In this document: positions 17,197-25,019 of the stretch, piece after piece | Layout of the letters: every line of letters begins with the position of its first letter | Position numbering within the stretch: the first letter of the stretch is position 1 | Source of the DNA: Pseudorhizobium tarimense | GTDB taxonomy: Bacteria; Pseudomonadota; Alphaproteobacteria; Rhizobiales; Rhizobiaceae | Reading direction: 5' to 3' | DNA length: 64,000 bases | Assembly (NCBI RefSeq): GCF_022968135.1 | Contig: NZ_JALJRA010000001.1 | Span: 124,001-188,000 of the forward strand | Notes under the pieces: generated by a model | Seen by the model: the letters and a program-made list of their open reading frames with translations, nothing else | Databases searched by the model: none | What the model was told of the DNA's origin: nothing | Made by a program: the position numbers and the translations under genes

Positions 17197-18735
17197 ATGA
17201 CGGATGAAGGAAAACTGTTTCTCGGCGGCAGCCGAAACCCCGACGATTCCTTCAAAAAGGCCGAATATCTGGAGCTGAAGTTCGGCAACCGCCACGGTCT
17301 GATCACCGGCGCCACCGGGACGGGCAAGACGGTGACGCTGCAGATTCTGGCAGAAAGCTTTTCCAAGGCGGGCGTGCCGGTCTTCTGCTCCGACATCAAG
17401 GGCGACCTTTCCGGCATCGCCATGCGCGGGGAGGAAAAGGACTTCCTCCTCAAGCGTGCCGAGCAGATCCAGTTCTCCGACTACGATTTCGCTGACTTTC
17501 CGACGATCTTCCTCGACCTTTACGGCGAGAAGGGCCACCGCGTCCGCACCACGATTGCTGAGATGGGCCCTCTCCTGCTCGCCCGGCTGATGGATGCGAC
17601 GGAGGCGCAGGAAGGCGTTCTCAACATTGCCTTCAAGATCGCCGACGAGGGCGGCATGGCACTGCTCGACCTCAAGGACCTGCAGGCGCTGCTGAACTAC
17701 ATGGGCGAGCACACCAGCGAGATCTCGAGCCGCTACGGCTTCGTTTCCAAGGCTTCTGTGGGTTCGCTGCAGCGCAACCTGCTGGTGCTGGAACAGCAAG
17801 GCGCGGAGCATTTCTTCGGCGAACCGGCGCTCGACATCCGCGACCTGATGCGCACGGCGCAGGATGGGCGCGGCATGATCACCGTGCTTGCCGCGGAAAA
17901 GCTGATGAACAATCCGCGGCTATACGCGACCTTCTTGCTCTGGCTGCTGTCGGAACTCTTCGAGGAACTGCCGGAGGTCGGGGATCCGGAAAAGCCAAAG
18001 CTCGTTTTCTTCTTCGACGAAGCACATCTCCTGTTCAACGAGGCGCCGAAGGTGCTGACCGAACGCATCGAGCAGGTGGTGCGACTGATCCGCTCCAAGG
18101 GCGTCGGCGTCTATTTCGTCACGCAGAACCCGCTCGATGTGCCGGAGACCGTGCTCGCACAGCTCGGCAACCGTGTTCAGCATGCGCTGCGTGCCTATAC
18201 CCCGCGGGAGAAGAAGGCGGTGAAGACTGCGGCGGAAACCTTCCGCGCGAACCCCGCTTTCAATACGGAAGAGGCCATTACCGCACTCGGGACCGGGGAA
18301 GCGCTGGTTTCGACGCTGGTGGACGAGGGTGCGCCTTCCATGGTGGAGCGGACGCTGATCCGCCCGCCCTCCTCCCGCATCGGGCCGCTCATCGAGGCGG
18401 AGCGGCAGCAGGTGATCAACCGCAGCCCGATTGCCGGCCAGTACGACCGCGATGTCGACCGGGAGTCCGCCTACGAGATCCTGATGGCGCGGGCGAAGAA
18501 GGCGGAGGCGGAAAAGCACGAGAGCGAGGCTGACGGCAGCGCCGCCGGCCGATGGACTCTGCCGGGCTTCGGCGACGATCCGGAGGACAAGCTGGCATCG
18601 CGGCGCAGTGCCGGCCGCTCGGGCTATCAGCGGGAAACCGTGGTCGAAGCGGCGATGAAAAGTGCGGCACGCTCGATGGCCAACTCGCTTGGCCGTGCCA
18701 TTGTACGCGGGATATTGGGCAGCCTGAAGCGCTAG
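17197..18735 (+). CDS. HerA-like helicase/ATPase, DUF853 (YjgR-like)
   Basis: A 512-residue FtsK/HerA-superfamily ATPase. Walker A is GATGTGKT (~residue 36), Walker B is LVFFFDEAHLLF (~270), and the sensor-like stretch GVGVYFVTQNPLDVPE follows. The C-terminal ~70 residues are low-complexity and charged. This matches the DUF853/YjgR family, a stand-alone HerA-type protein whose role is not well defined. ATG 17197 has GGGAGGGCC upstream. It is divergent from the BrkB-like gene. No NurA-type nuclease partner is nearby. Confidence 0.88.
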   Translation: MTDEGKLFLGGSRNPDDSFKKAEYLELKFGNRHGLITGATGTGKTVTLQILAESFSKAGVPVFCSDIKGDLSGIAMRGEEKDFLLKRAEQIQFSDYDFADFPTIFLDLYGEKGHRVRTTIAEMGPLLLARLMDATEAQEGVLNIAFKIADEGGMALLDLKDLQALLNYMGEHTSEISSRYGFVSKASVGSLQRNLLVLEQQGAEHFFGEPALDIRDLMRTAQDGRGMITVLAAEKLMNNPRLYATFLLWLLSELFEELPEVGDPEKPKLVFFFDEAHLLFNEAPKVLTERIEQVVRLIRSKGVGVYFVTQNPLDVPETVLAQLGNRVQHALRAYTPREKKAVKTAAETFRANPAFNTEEAITALGTGEALVSTLVDEGAPSMVERTLIRPPSSRIGPLIEAERQQVINRSPIAGQYDRDVDRESAYEILMARAKKAEAEKHESEADGSAAGRWTLPGFGDDPEDKLASRRSAGRSGYQRETVVEAAMKSAARSMANSLGRAIVRGILGSLKR

Positions 18736-18768
18736 GAATAAAGGCGCCCGCGTAGGCCGCCTGGCGGC

Positions 18769-19070
18769 TTAGCGTTTGCGGACGAACTCCGTCCGCAGCA
18801 CGAGCTCCTTGATGCAGCCGTGGCGGCAGTCGATCTGTCGGAATCGTCCGTGAGCCGGATCGACCGGATGACGGTCCCCTGCTTCAGCGTCTGGCTGGCG
18901 CCCTTGACCTTGAGGTCCTTGATCAGCGTGACGGAATCGCCATCGTGCAGGAGGTTACCGGAAGCGTCGCGAACCTCGACCGCATTCATTTCGGCGGCGG
19001 CAGCCAGTTCCGATGCCGGGCGCCATTTGCCGCTCGCTTCGTCATAGACATGATCGTCGCCGGCTGCCAT
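18769..19070 (-). pseudogene. phnA: PhnA-domain protein with a one-base frameshift
   Basis: ATG 19070 (after AAAGGAGC) opens a ~100-residue PhnA-type protein. DGDSVTLIKDLKVKGASQTL and GTVIRSIRLTDDSD are typical of the C-terminal PhnA domain. Near 18838 one base is missing, and the true C-terminus (QIDCRHGCIKELVLRTEFVRKR, stop 18769-18771) is in the next frame. With that base restored the protein would be full length for the short rhizobial form. PhnA was linked historically to phosphonoacetate use, but its function is unsettled. Confidence 0.75.
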
Positions 19071-19200
19071 GGATCGATGCTCCTTCGAAAGATCGTTTGT
19101 CTGCAGCGCTATATCAGCCTTGAGGTCGAGCACAAGCCGAGACGGGGACCCGCGATCTGCGGAACTCGCAGGGCGGTGTAGCGAATGGCGCCGCCGCCGG

Positions 19201-19226
19201 GGAACGGGAGAACGGCAAGAGCCGTT
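19201..19226 (+). promoter_or_regulatory. EcfG/RpoE2-type general-stress promoter of the antiporter gene
   Basis: GGAAC (19201-19205), a 17-base spacer and CGTT (19223-19226) give an exact consensus match in the intergenic region. The predicted transcript begins ~45 bases before ATG 19278. Confidence 0.75.
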
Positions 19227-19277
19227 ACTGTCACAATATACGGTCTCTCCTCGTACAAACGGAACACCAGCAGACGC

Positions 19278-20543
19278 ATGGACGCTTACATCATCATCCT
19301 CACGCTGTTTGGCGCGGTCATCCTGCTCACGGCGTGGCTGCCGATGGTGCTGCGCGAACTGCCGCTGTCGCTGCCGATCTTCTGCATCGTGCTCGGCGCT
19401 GTGTTTTCCTGGTCGCCGGTCGCGCCGTTTGCGGTCAATCCGCTGGAAAATCGCTACCTCACCGAACACCTGACGGAATTCGTGGTGATCGTCGCGCTGA
19501 TGGGTGCGGGCCTCAAGCTCGACCGACCGCTCGGCTGGAAAAGCTGGCGAGTGACCTGGCGGTTGCTCGGGATCGCCATGCCGCTGACGATCGCAGCCAT
19601 CGCCGCCTTCGGCGCCGGGCTGCTCGGCCTGCCTCTGGCATCCGCAGTGCTGCTGGGTGCGGTTCTGGCGCCGACCGATCCGGTGCTTGCCTCCGACGTA
19701 CAAGTCGGGCCGCCAAAGACGGGAGAGGAGGACGAGGTACGTTTCTCGCTGACCTCGGAGGCCGGCCTGAACGACGGATTGAGCTTTCCCTTCGTTTATC
19801 TTGCCATCGCACTGACCGCCCTCGGTGACGGATATGGCGAAATCATCGGGAACTGGCTGGCGGTGGATGTCATCTGGCGTCTTGCAGCCGGTGTTCTTGT
19901 GGGCTGGCTGACGGGACGCATCCTGGGATACCTAACCTTTCGCCTGCCCCAGCGCGCCAGCCTGTCACGCACCGGGGACGGGCTCGTGGCGCTCGGGATC
20001 ACCTGCCTCTGCTATGGCGCGACGGAACTGGTTCACGGCTACGGCTTCTTGGCCGTCTTCGTGGCGGCAGTAACCCTGCGATCGGTCGAGCGCCACAACG
20101 CCTATCACAAGAGCCTACATGATTTTGCCGAGCAGATCGAGCGGCTCTTGATGATGCTGCTGATCGTCTGCTTCGGCATGATCCTTGGCGACGGGCGCAT
20201 CTTCGAGGTGATCAGCTGGGAGATCGTTGCAGTGGCGCTGGTCTCGCTGTTCGTGATCCGGCCGGTGTTCGGCTGGATCAGCCTGATCGGCCTTCCCCAC
20301 CTGCCGAGCGAGAAGGCGGTGATCAGCTTCTTCGGGATCCGCGGGCTCGGATCCTTCTACTACCTCGCCTTTGCCACCGGCCAGGCTGAGTTCGGAACCG
20401 AGCCTAAGCTCTGGGTCACCGTCTTCCTGATCGTCCTGATCTCCATCATCGTTCATGGCGTGGCGGTGACGCCGGTGATGCGCCGCCTCGACCAGCAGCG
20501 GTGGGACGAGGAAGCCCCCCGCAGCAAGGGAACCGTTGGCTAA
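19278..20543 (+). CDS. NhaP-type Na+(K+)/H+ antiporter
   Basis: A 421-residue cation:proton antiporter of the CPA1 family with ~12 membrane helices. The ion-binding stretch LGAVLAPTDPVLASDVQVG and the following LTSEAGLNDGLSFPFVYL (with the key Asp of the ND motif) are intact, as is the late GIRGLGSFYYL motif. It exchanges Na+ or K+ for H+ across the inner membrane. ATG 19278 is chosen at the start of the first helix (MDAYIIILTLFGAVI). A perfect stress promoter precedes it, and its stop overlaps the stop of a K+ channel gene on the other strand. Confidence 0.9.
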   Translation: MDAYIIILTLFGAVILLTAWLPMVLRELPLSLPIFCIVLGAVFSWSPVAPFAVNPLENRYLTEHLTEFVVIVALMGAGLKLDRPLGWKSWRVTWRLLGIAMPLTIAAIAAFGAGLLGLPLASAVLLGAVLAPTDPVLASDVQVGPPKTGEEDEVRFSLTSEAGLNDGLSFPFVYLAIALTALGDGYGEIIGNWLAVDVIWRLAAGVLVGWLTGRILGYLTFRLPQRASLSRTGDGLVALGITCLCYGATELVHGYGFLAVFVAAVTLRSVERHNAYHKSLHDFAEQIERLLMMLLIVCFGMILGDGRIFEVISWEIVAVALVSLFVIRPVFGWISLIGLPHLPSEKAVISFFGIRGLGSFYYLAFATGQAEFGTEPKLWVTVFLIVLISIIVHGVAVTPVMRRLDQQRWDEEAPRSKGTVG

Positions 20544-21340
20544 TCGCCGTCATCCGGGATCTTGAGGATATTGCCGCAGGCCTTGCAGTGGACTGCATCG
20601 CTTTCGTGGCGCTGCAGGCCGCACTTCGGACAGGGGTAGTTCACCTTGTAGGGCCGTACCACTGCTTGCGCCAGCCGCACGAAGAGCGAGATGCCGACGA
20701 TCATGGTGACCACGGATGTCAACTTTCCTGCAGTGCCCGGCAGGGTGATGTCGCCGAAGCCTGTCGTGGTGATGGTGGCGACGGTGAAGTAGAGGGCGTC
20801 GACGAACCCCTCCTCGCCCGGCCGGTTGTAGAAAAAGCTAGTGTAGACGAAGCCGGTGACGACGAAGAGGAAGATCAGCAGGTTGATGAAGGCACGCACA
20901 ACGTCAAGGAGGTGCGGGTAACCCATGCGACGCAGGCCGACGCGCAAGAGCGTGCTGTTGCCGATTGCCCATAGGCGCAGGGCGCGCAGGAAGGCGAAAT
21001 TGTAGAGCGTGTGCGGGAAGAGCAAGGTTGCCAGGATGATAACGTCGATCCACGTCATCGGGCGCCGGAAGAGAGCGCCCCAGCTGTGCGCGGCGATGAT
21101 GCGCAGCAAAAGCTCGGTGCCGATCCACACGGCCACGAGATAATCGATGATCAGGTAGGAGGGCCCGGAGCGCAGGTACGGGCCGAAGAGGAAGAAGGCG
21201 AGGATGGCAATATCGACGATGGCAAACAACGCCTGCCAGCGGAGCGCCATCGCATCCCGTCCGCGCTCTACTCGCTGAAGTGTATTGCGGAAGGAATGAT
21301 ATCGTGGCGTCGTGCTCGGCTCGGATGGCTGGAATGTCAT
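20540..21340 (-). CDS. Voltage-gated-like K+ channel with C-terminal zinc ribbon
   Basis: A 266-residue ion channel. Helices S1-S6 are recognisable, an Arg-rich S4-like stretch (FLRALRLWAIGNSTLLRVGLRR) is present, and the pore/selectivity filter is TITTTGFGDI (TTxGFGD variant of TVGYGD). After S6 comes an unusual C-terminal zinc ribbon: CPKCGLQRHESDAVHCKACG, two CxxC knuckles. ATG 21340 is preferred; upstream codons in frame lack homology. It converges on the NhaP antiporter gene with 4 bases of overlap, and lies downstream of the sigma factor gene on the same strand (67 bases), so it may be in the sigma operon. Confidence 0.85.
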   Translation of the reverse strand: MTFQPSEPSTTPRYHSFRNTLQRVERGRDAMALRWQALFAIVDIAILAFFLFGPYLRSGPSYLIIDYLVAVWIGTELLLRIIAAHSWGALFRRPMTWIDVIILATLLFPHTLYNFAFLRALRLWAIGNSTLLRVGLRRMGYPHLLDVVRAFINLLIFLFVVTGFVYTSFFYNRPGEEGFVDALYFTVATITTTGFGDITLPGTAGKLTSVVTMIVGISLFVRLAQAVVRPYKVNYPCPKCGLQRHESDAVHCKACGNILKIPDDGD

Positions 21341-21407
21341 CCTGGGGAAGATAGCTGCCACAGCGCCGGCATCAAGGCTTGGCTCTCTGCGAGCGCGAGT
21401 GAAAGCG

Positions 21408-21932
21408 CTACTGGATTCCCATAGTCCCCTTAACACCGTCTTCGCCAAGGCTCTTCAGGATGGCGCTTCGCGCACGATTGACGCGGCTCTTGATCGTACC
21501 GATCGGACAATTGCAGCGAAGTGCCGCCTGCTCATAGCTTTCGCCGCGCATCAGCACCGTTTCGAAGGCATCTCGATAATGTTCCGGCAGATCGGCAAGT
21601 GCCCGCTGGAACTCATGCGCCCGCACCGACCACTCCTGCGGCGCGTCGATGGCCCGGTGGAGCGAGGCGCAGTCTTCGATGCCGACGAACTCGCGCTTAC
21701 CCTGCCCGTACCGGGTGCAGAAGGTGTTGCGCATGATGGTGAACATCCAGGACTTGAGGCTGGTGCCGGGACGGAACTTGTCGAGATTGGCAAACGCCCG
21801 CAGCAGCGTTTCCTGGACCAGGTCATCGACATCGTGCGGGTTGGGATAAAAGCGCCGGGCAAAGCTGCGAAGCGCTGGAACGAGTTGAAGGACTTCCACC
21901 TGGAGGTGGGCGAGGACGGCTTTGTCTGTCAT
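21408..21932 (-). CDS. ECF sigma factor, EcfG/RpoE2-like
   Basis: A 174-residue sigma-70 family ECF factor. Region 2 is FARRFYPNPHDVDDLVQETLLRAFANLDKF with SLKSWMFTIMRNTF; region 4 is ALADLPEHYRDAFETVLM and SYEQAALRCNCPIGTIKSRVNRAR. The spacing and the IMRNTF block resemble the alphaproteobacterial EcfG (RpoE2) general-stress group. ATG 21932 is preceded by GGGAGC. A candidate self-promoter (GGAAC-N17-AATT) lies 28-53 bases upstream. The usual neighbours nepR and phyR are not obvious; instead an 80-residue protein and a receiver-like protein lie upstream. Confidence 0.88.
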   Translation of the reverse strand: MTDKAVLAHLQVEVLQLVPALRSFARRFYPNPHDVDDLVQETLLRAFANLDKFRPGTSLKSWMFTIMRNTFCTRYGQGKREFVGIEDCASLHRAIDAPQEWSVRAHEFQRALADLPEHYRDAFETVLMRGESYEQAALRCNCPIGTIKSRVNRARSAILKSLGEDGVKGTMGIQ

Positions 21933-21959
21933 GGAAAAGCTCCCGTATCTGTGAGGCTG

Positions 21960-21985
21960 AATTCATCAGCCCCGCAGATCGTTCC
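21960..21985 (-). promoter_or_regulatory. Candidate EcfG-type self-promoter of the sigma gene
   Basis: On the minus strand GGAAC (21985-21981) is followed after 17 bases by AATT (21963-21960). The -35 is perfect while the -10 keeps only the TT of CGTT. Position fits autoregulation. Confidence 0.4.
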
Positions 21986-22018
21986 GTTCACCCCCGATTT
22001 TTTTCGCACCGAACATGT

Positions 22019-22261
22019 TCAAGAGACGCGTCGCGCCATCGTTTCCCGGTCTGCCATCATGCCGGCGAGATCGCGCAGCTTGCGCGGCGGCTCGGTCAGC
22101 CCGATACGGTAGAGCCTGAGGACAAGTCTGGCGACATCCTGAGGGTCACGCGCAGGGCGGTGGGCGCCTTTTTCCCCCAGAAGATCGTGGACCGTCGCAT
22201 GCATTAATCCGATCTCTTCAGAGGAAAGTATTTCTGGAAAGAAATTGCGTTGATCTGACAT
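22019..22261 (-). CDS. Conserved-looking 80-residue protein upstream of the sigma factor
   Basis: The frame starts at ATG 22261 (MSDQRNFFPEILSSEEIGLM) with GGGAGGAGC before it. The protein is helical and charged, without membrane segment or signal. The stretch LVLRLYRIGLTEPPRKLRDL loosely recalls the LRxxY...EP...DL pattern of NepR anti-sigma factors, but it is not a convincing match. Short proteins beginning this way are common in rhizobia, with no known function. It lies 86 bases before the sigma gene. Confidence 0.6.
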   Translation of the reverse strand: MSDQRNFFPEILSSEEIGLMHATVHDLLGEKGAHRPARDPQDVARLVLRLYRIGLTEPPRKLRDLAGMMADRETMARRVS

Positions 22262-22367
22262 GGAAGCTCCTCCCGGAGAGGCCGACCTTGGCATGGGCCG
22301 CCCGTTGTCGCCTCCATCACGATAAGCTCATATATTCAGAGATCAACGCCAAAACGTCAGCAGAGCA

Positions 22368-22712
22368 TCACTGGAGCGTCGTCTGGTGCGAACCGAGCAG
22401 TTGATGAACAATCGCATTGATGTTTGCTGGAGCCGCGGAAAACGTAAACCCGCCATGGGAGTCGGCCACCGGTCCCGCAAACAGCGCAGGAATGGCCAGG
22501 CTGTCGAAGATCTCCACCGCACCAAGCAACGACACGGCATCATAGCCGACATCGATGATCGCGCCGTCGACCTGTGCGCCCAACGAGGCCTTGGCCAGAT
22601 CCGCAGCGGCAACCGGCCCCTGCAGATCAATGCCTGCATTGGTCCAAGCCTGGCGCACCGCCGGCGATAGGAAGGAAGGTGGCCCCACCACCAGCAGCCT
22701 TATCCTGCGCAT
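22368..22712 (-). CDS. Receiver-like (CheY-fold) single-domain protein
   Basis: A 114-residue protein (MRRIRLLVVGPPSFLSPAV) with the alternating hydrophobic pattern of a response-regulator receiver. VDGAIIDVGYDAVSLLGAVEI places an Asp at the end of strand 3 where phosphorylation normally occurs. The acidic pair after strand 1 is replaced by GPP, and the Lys of strand 5 is not evident. It is therefore a degenerate or unphosphorylated receiver. ATG 22712 has AAAGGTAACG upstream; longer starts are possible. It is first in the row receiver - 80-aa protein - sigma factor - K+ channel. Confidence 0.6.
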   Translation of the reverse strand: MRRIRLLVVGPPSFLSPAVRQAWTNAGIDLQGPVAAADLAKASLGAQVDGAIIDVGYDAVSLLGAVEIFDSLAIPALFAGPVADSHGGFTFSAAPANINAIVHQLLGSHQTTLQ

Positions 22713-22829
22713 CGTTACCTTTGTCGTCTGACCACCCCTCCGCCGGATCGGCAGAGAGTTCATCCCTAAAGTGTAGCGAGCGTTGCATGAACCTAGTTTT
22801 AACGGAGCGGCAGCCACCTTACTCGATTG

Positions 22830-23642
22830 CTATCTGACCCGCGCCACAAGGCAGAACATCGCATTCTGCGGATCAAGGCATTGAGCAATCCAGCTTCCGC
22901 CAGGCACCTCATTCGGGCCGTTCACCAGCTTCCCGCCACCCTGCTTCACACGTTCCAGAGCTGCATCCAGTCTGTCGACATTGAAGTAATAGACCCAGCT
23001 GGGTGCGGGAAAACTCTCCGGCCGCTTCATCATGCCGCCGACGGCTTTACCGTGCTCGGCAAAGATGCGGTACGGGCCCATCGCGCCCATGTCGAAGTCC
23101 TGATCCTTGGTCCAGCCGAACATCCGCCCGTAGAAGCCGGTCGCGGCATCGACACTCTCGGTATAGAGCTCGTACCAGGCGGCGGTTCCCTGCGCGCCCT
23201 CCGGCGCCGGAGGCGGCATGTCGTCCATCGGCAACGGCGTCATGATGTTGAGGACCGCGCCGTCAGGATCGGCTACGACGGCGAAGCGACCGACCTCTGG
23301 GATGTCCTCCGGCTGACGATGCACAATCCCGCCATTTTCCTTGAAGTCGCGGGCCATCTGATCGACATCGTCGACGGCCACATAGCCGCTCCAGCTCGGC
23401 GGCATGTGACCGGCGAGCTCGGCAGGCATTGGCATCATGCCGCCGATACCGAGGCACTTTTCGCCCTCGCCGATCTCGAACAGATAATAGGGGTGGTCAA
23501 CGTCCATGGACAGCGGCTTCACCGACCAGCCGAGGACGGCCCTGTAAAAGCGTCCCGCCGCCTCCGTGTCGGAGGTCATCAGCTCGCACCAGATGAACTT
23601 GCCGTGGGTGTCGCTTCGCGTTTCCAATGCGGTTTGCAGCAT
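22830..23642 (-). CDS. Two-domain VOC (glyoxalase/bleomycin-resistance fold) protein
   Basis: A 270-residue protein with two tandem VOC domains (residues ~10-125 and ~140-265), each beginning with a strand-rich segment such as FIWCELMTSDTEAAGRFY and AAWYELYTESVDAATGFY. Such proteins resemble the 27-kDa antigen Cfp30B/glyoxalase-like group. Their substrates are mostly unknown. It is last in a minus-strand row with DUF1579 and DUF899 genes. ATG 23642 follows GGAGGTCGAA. Confidence 0.85.
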   Translation of the reverse strand: MLQTALETRSDTHGKFIWCELMTSDTEAAGRFYRAVLGWSVKPLSMDVDHPYYLFEIGEGEKCLGIGGMMPMPAELAGHMPPSWSGYVAVDDVDQMARDFKENGGIVHRQPEDIPEVGRFAVVADPDGAVLNIMTPLPMDDMPPPAPEGAQGTAAWYELYTESVDAATGFYGRMFGWTKDQDFDMGAMGPYRIFAEHGKAVGGMMKRPESFPAPSWVYYFNVDRLDAALERVKQGGGKLVNGPNEVPGGSWIAQCLDPQNAMFCLVARVR

Positions 23643-23704
23643 TTCGACCTCCGTTGTTCGGCCGCGGCCGAGGTTTTGCGTGATCGACGTCGCAGCGGTC
23701 CTTT

Positions 23705-24181
23705 TCAGGACATGCGGGTGTAATGGGCTTCCATGAACTGGCTCCAGCTTCCGTCAGTCTGACGAGCACTGGAGGTGAAGATCCGGTTGTTATCGTCTTG
23801 GAAGAGGATCTGCTCTCGATACTCGCCTGTCTTTGCGGGATCCTGAAAATCCGGCCCGGTGGTATAGAGGCTGAGCGTGTTGCCATCTGCCGAGATCTCG
23901 CCTTCATAGACCCACATGTGGGTCATCATCGAGCCTATCCAGCTGCCGACATACTTGCCCTTTTGCGGGTCGAAGCCAAGCGTGAGAACTGTGGTTGCGG
24001 GGCCGCCGCCGTCAGGCGTTTGGCCCCTGCCCTCCGCCACGAACCAGATGTCCTGTAGCGAGCGCACTTCCTCCGTCCAGGGCTCGTCGCCGGTCATGTC
24101 CTTGGCGGTCACCCTCCACGTCCCGACCAGTCTTTTCAGAAACGAGTGCTCGGCCTGCGGCCTTGCCATCTCCATTGCCAT
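23705..24181 (-). CDS. DUF1579 family protein
   Basis: A 158-residue cytosolic protein beginning with the DUF1579 pattern HSFLKRLVGTWRVTAKDM, then DIWFVAEGRG and VLTLGFDPQKGKYVGSW, a beta-barrel lipocalin-like fold. Function is unknown. It sits between DUF899 (36 bases upstream) and the VOC gene (62 bases downstream) on the same strand, so the three are probably one operon controlled by the MarR regulator at 25020. ATG 24181 follows GGAGGGAAGGTC. Confidence 0.85.
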   Translation of the reverse strand: MAMEMARPQAEHSFLKRLVGTWRVTAKDMTGDEPWTEEVRSLQDIWFVAEGRGQTPDGGGPATTVLTLGFDPQKGKYVGSWIGSMMTHMWVYEGEISADGNTLSLYTTGPDFQDPAKTGEYREQILFQDDNNRIFTSSARQTDGSWSQFMEAHYTRMS

Positions 24182-24217
24182 GACCTTCCCTCCAGGCTTG
24201 AAAGACGATGCGCGCCA

Positions 24218-24970
24218 TTAATGGCAACAGGATGAAGCTTCGCTCTCCATCGCCGGTTCGTATTCGTCATGACGCATGACGAAGTCCATCGTGCCCTCCT
24301 CGTTGCGGCCGAAGCGCGCAGGATCGAGCACCATCAGCGTGCCGATCAGTTCCTCGCCGCCGCGGGCGTAGGTGGAGTAGGTGTGAAAAATGTCGCCCTT
24401 GTCGTTCCTGTAGAAGGCTGAAAGGCCGGGCAGCTCGTCATGGGCATCAGCCGACGGCGTTGCACGGAAGTTGTAGTAGACCGTCTTCTTCGCCAGATCC
24501 TCCGGAGTGAAGGAGACGTGGAAGTCGAAGTTGAAATCCGAGCCATGCGAGGAGACCCAGGGGAATTTCCAGGCCATGCGCGCCTTATAAGCCATGATCT
24601 TGTCGATCGGCGCGCGGGAGACCGCGACATAGGTCACATCGTGATGATTGAGATGCGCGAGCGTGCCGTCGACATGGTCAGAGTGGAAGGAGCAGCCGAC
24701 GCAGCCGGCATCCCACTCGGGTCCCATCATGAAGTGATAGACCAAAAGCTGGCTGCGGCCGTCGAACAAGTCGGAAAGGTGCTTCTCCCCCTCCGGCGTC
24801 TGGAAAACGTAGTCCTTGTCCATCTTCACCCAAGGGAGTGCGCGGCGCTCAGTGCGCACCTTGTCGCGCAGACGGGTCTCCTCCTTTTCCAGCTGCAACA
24901 GCCGGCGACGGGCCTCCAGCCATTCCTCCCGGGACACAACAGGGTTCATTGGCGACGCAACAACGTTCAT
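24218..24970 (-). CDS. DUF899 family thioredoxin-like protein
   Basis: A 250-residue protein of the DUF899 family, a thioredoxin-fold group. The core is LLVYHFMMGPEWDAGCVGCSF with a CxxC pair (CVGC) in the active-site position, then HSDHVDGTLAHLN, and a C-terminal FYRNDKGDIFHTYSTYARG. It ends ASSCCH. No signal peptide is seen. It is first gene of the MarR-linked operon. ATG 24970 (MNVVASPMNP) has AAAGGAGG eight bases upstream. Confidence 0.88.
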   Translation of the reverse strand: MNVVASPMNPVVSREEWLEARRRLLQLEKEETRLRDKVRTERRALPWVKMDKDYVFQTPEGEKHLSDLFDGRSQLLVYHFMMGPEWDAGCVGCSFHSDHVDGTLAHLNHHDVTYVAVSRAPIDKIMAYKARMAWKFPWVSSHGSDFNFDFHVSFTPEDLAKKTVYYNFRATPSADAHDELPGLSAFYRNDKGDIFHTYSTYARGGEELIGTLMVLDPARFGRNEEGTMDFVMRHDEYEPAMESEASSCCH

Positions 24971-24985
24971 GCGACCTCCTTTTGC

Positions 24986-25013
24986 TTGACACTTAGGTTG
25001 ATATCAACATATT
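24986..25013. promoter_or_regulatory. MarR operator inside the divergent promoter
   Basis: A perfect 12-bp palindrome GTTGATATCAAC (24997-25008) lies between TTGACA (-35, 24986-24991) and CATATT (-10, 25008-25013) for the plus-strand marR gene. It sits 27 bases from the DUF899 start. A repressor bound here would block both directions. TSS would fall at or next to ATG 25020, predicting a leaderless marR transcript. Confidence 0.55.
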
Positions 25014-25019
25014 TGAGCC

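Noticed and set aside
18732..19703. A 323-residue minus-strand protein containing PhnA
   Set aside because: Its first ~200 residues are antisense of the antiporter; the real gene starts at 19070 behind AAAGGAGC.
22019..22261. Calling the 80-residue protein NepR
   Set aside because: Only a loose LRxxY...EP...DL resemblance; spacing and flanks do not match the family well enough.
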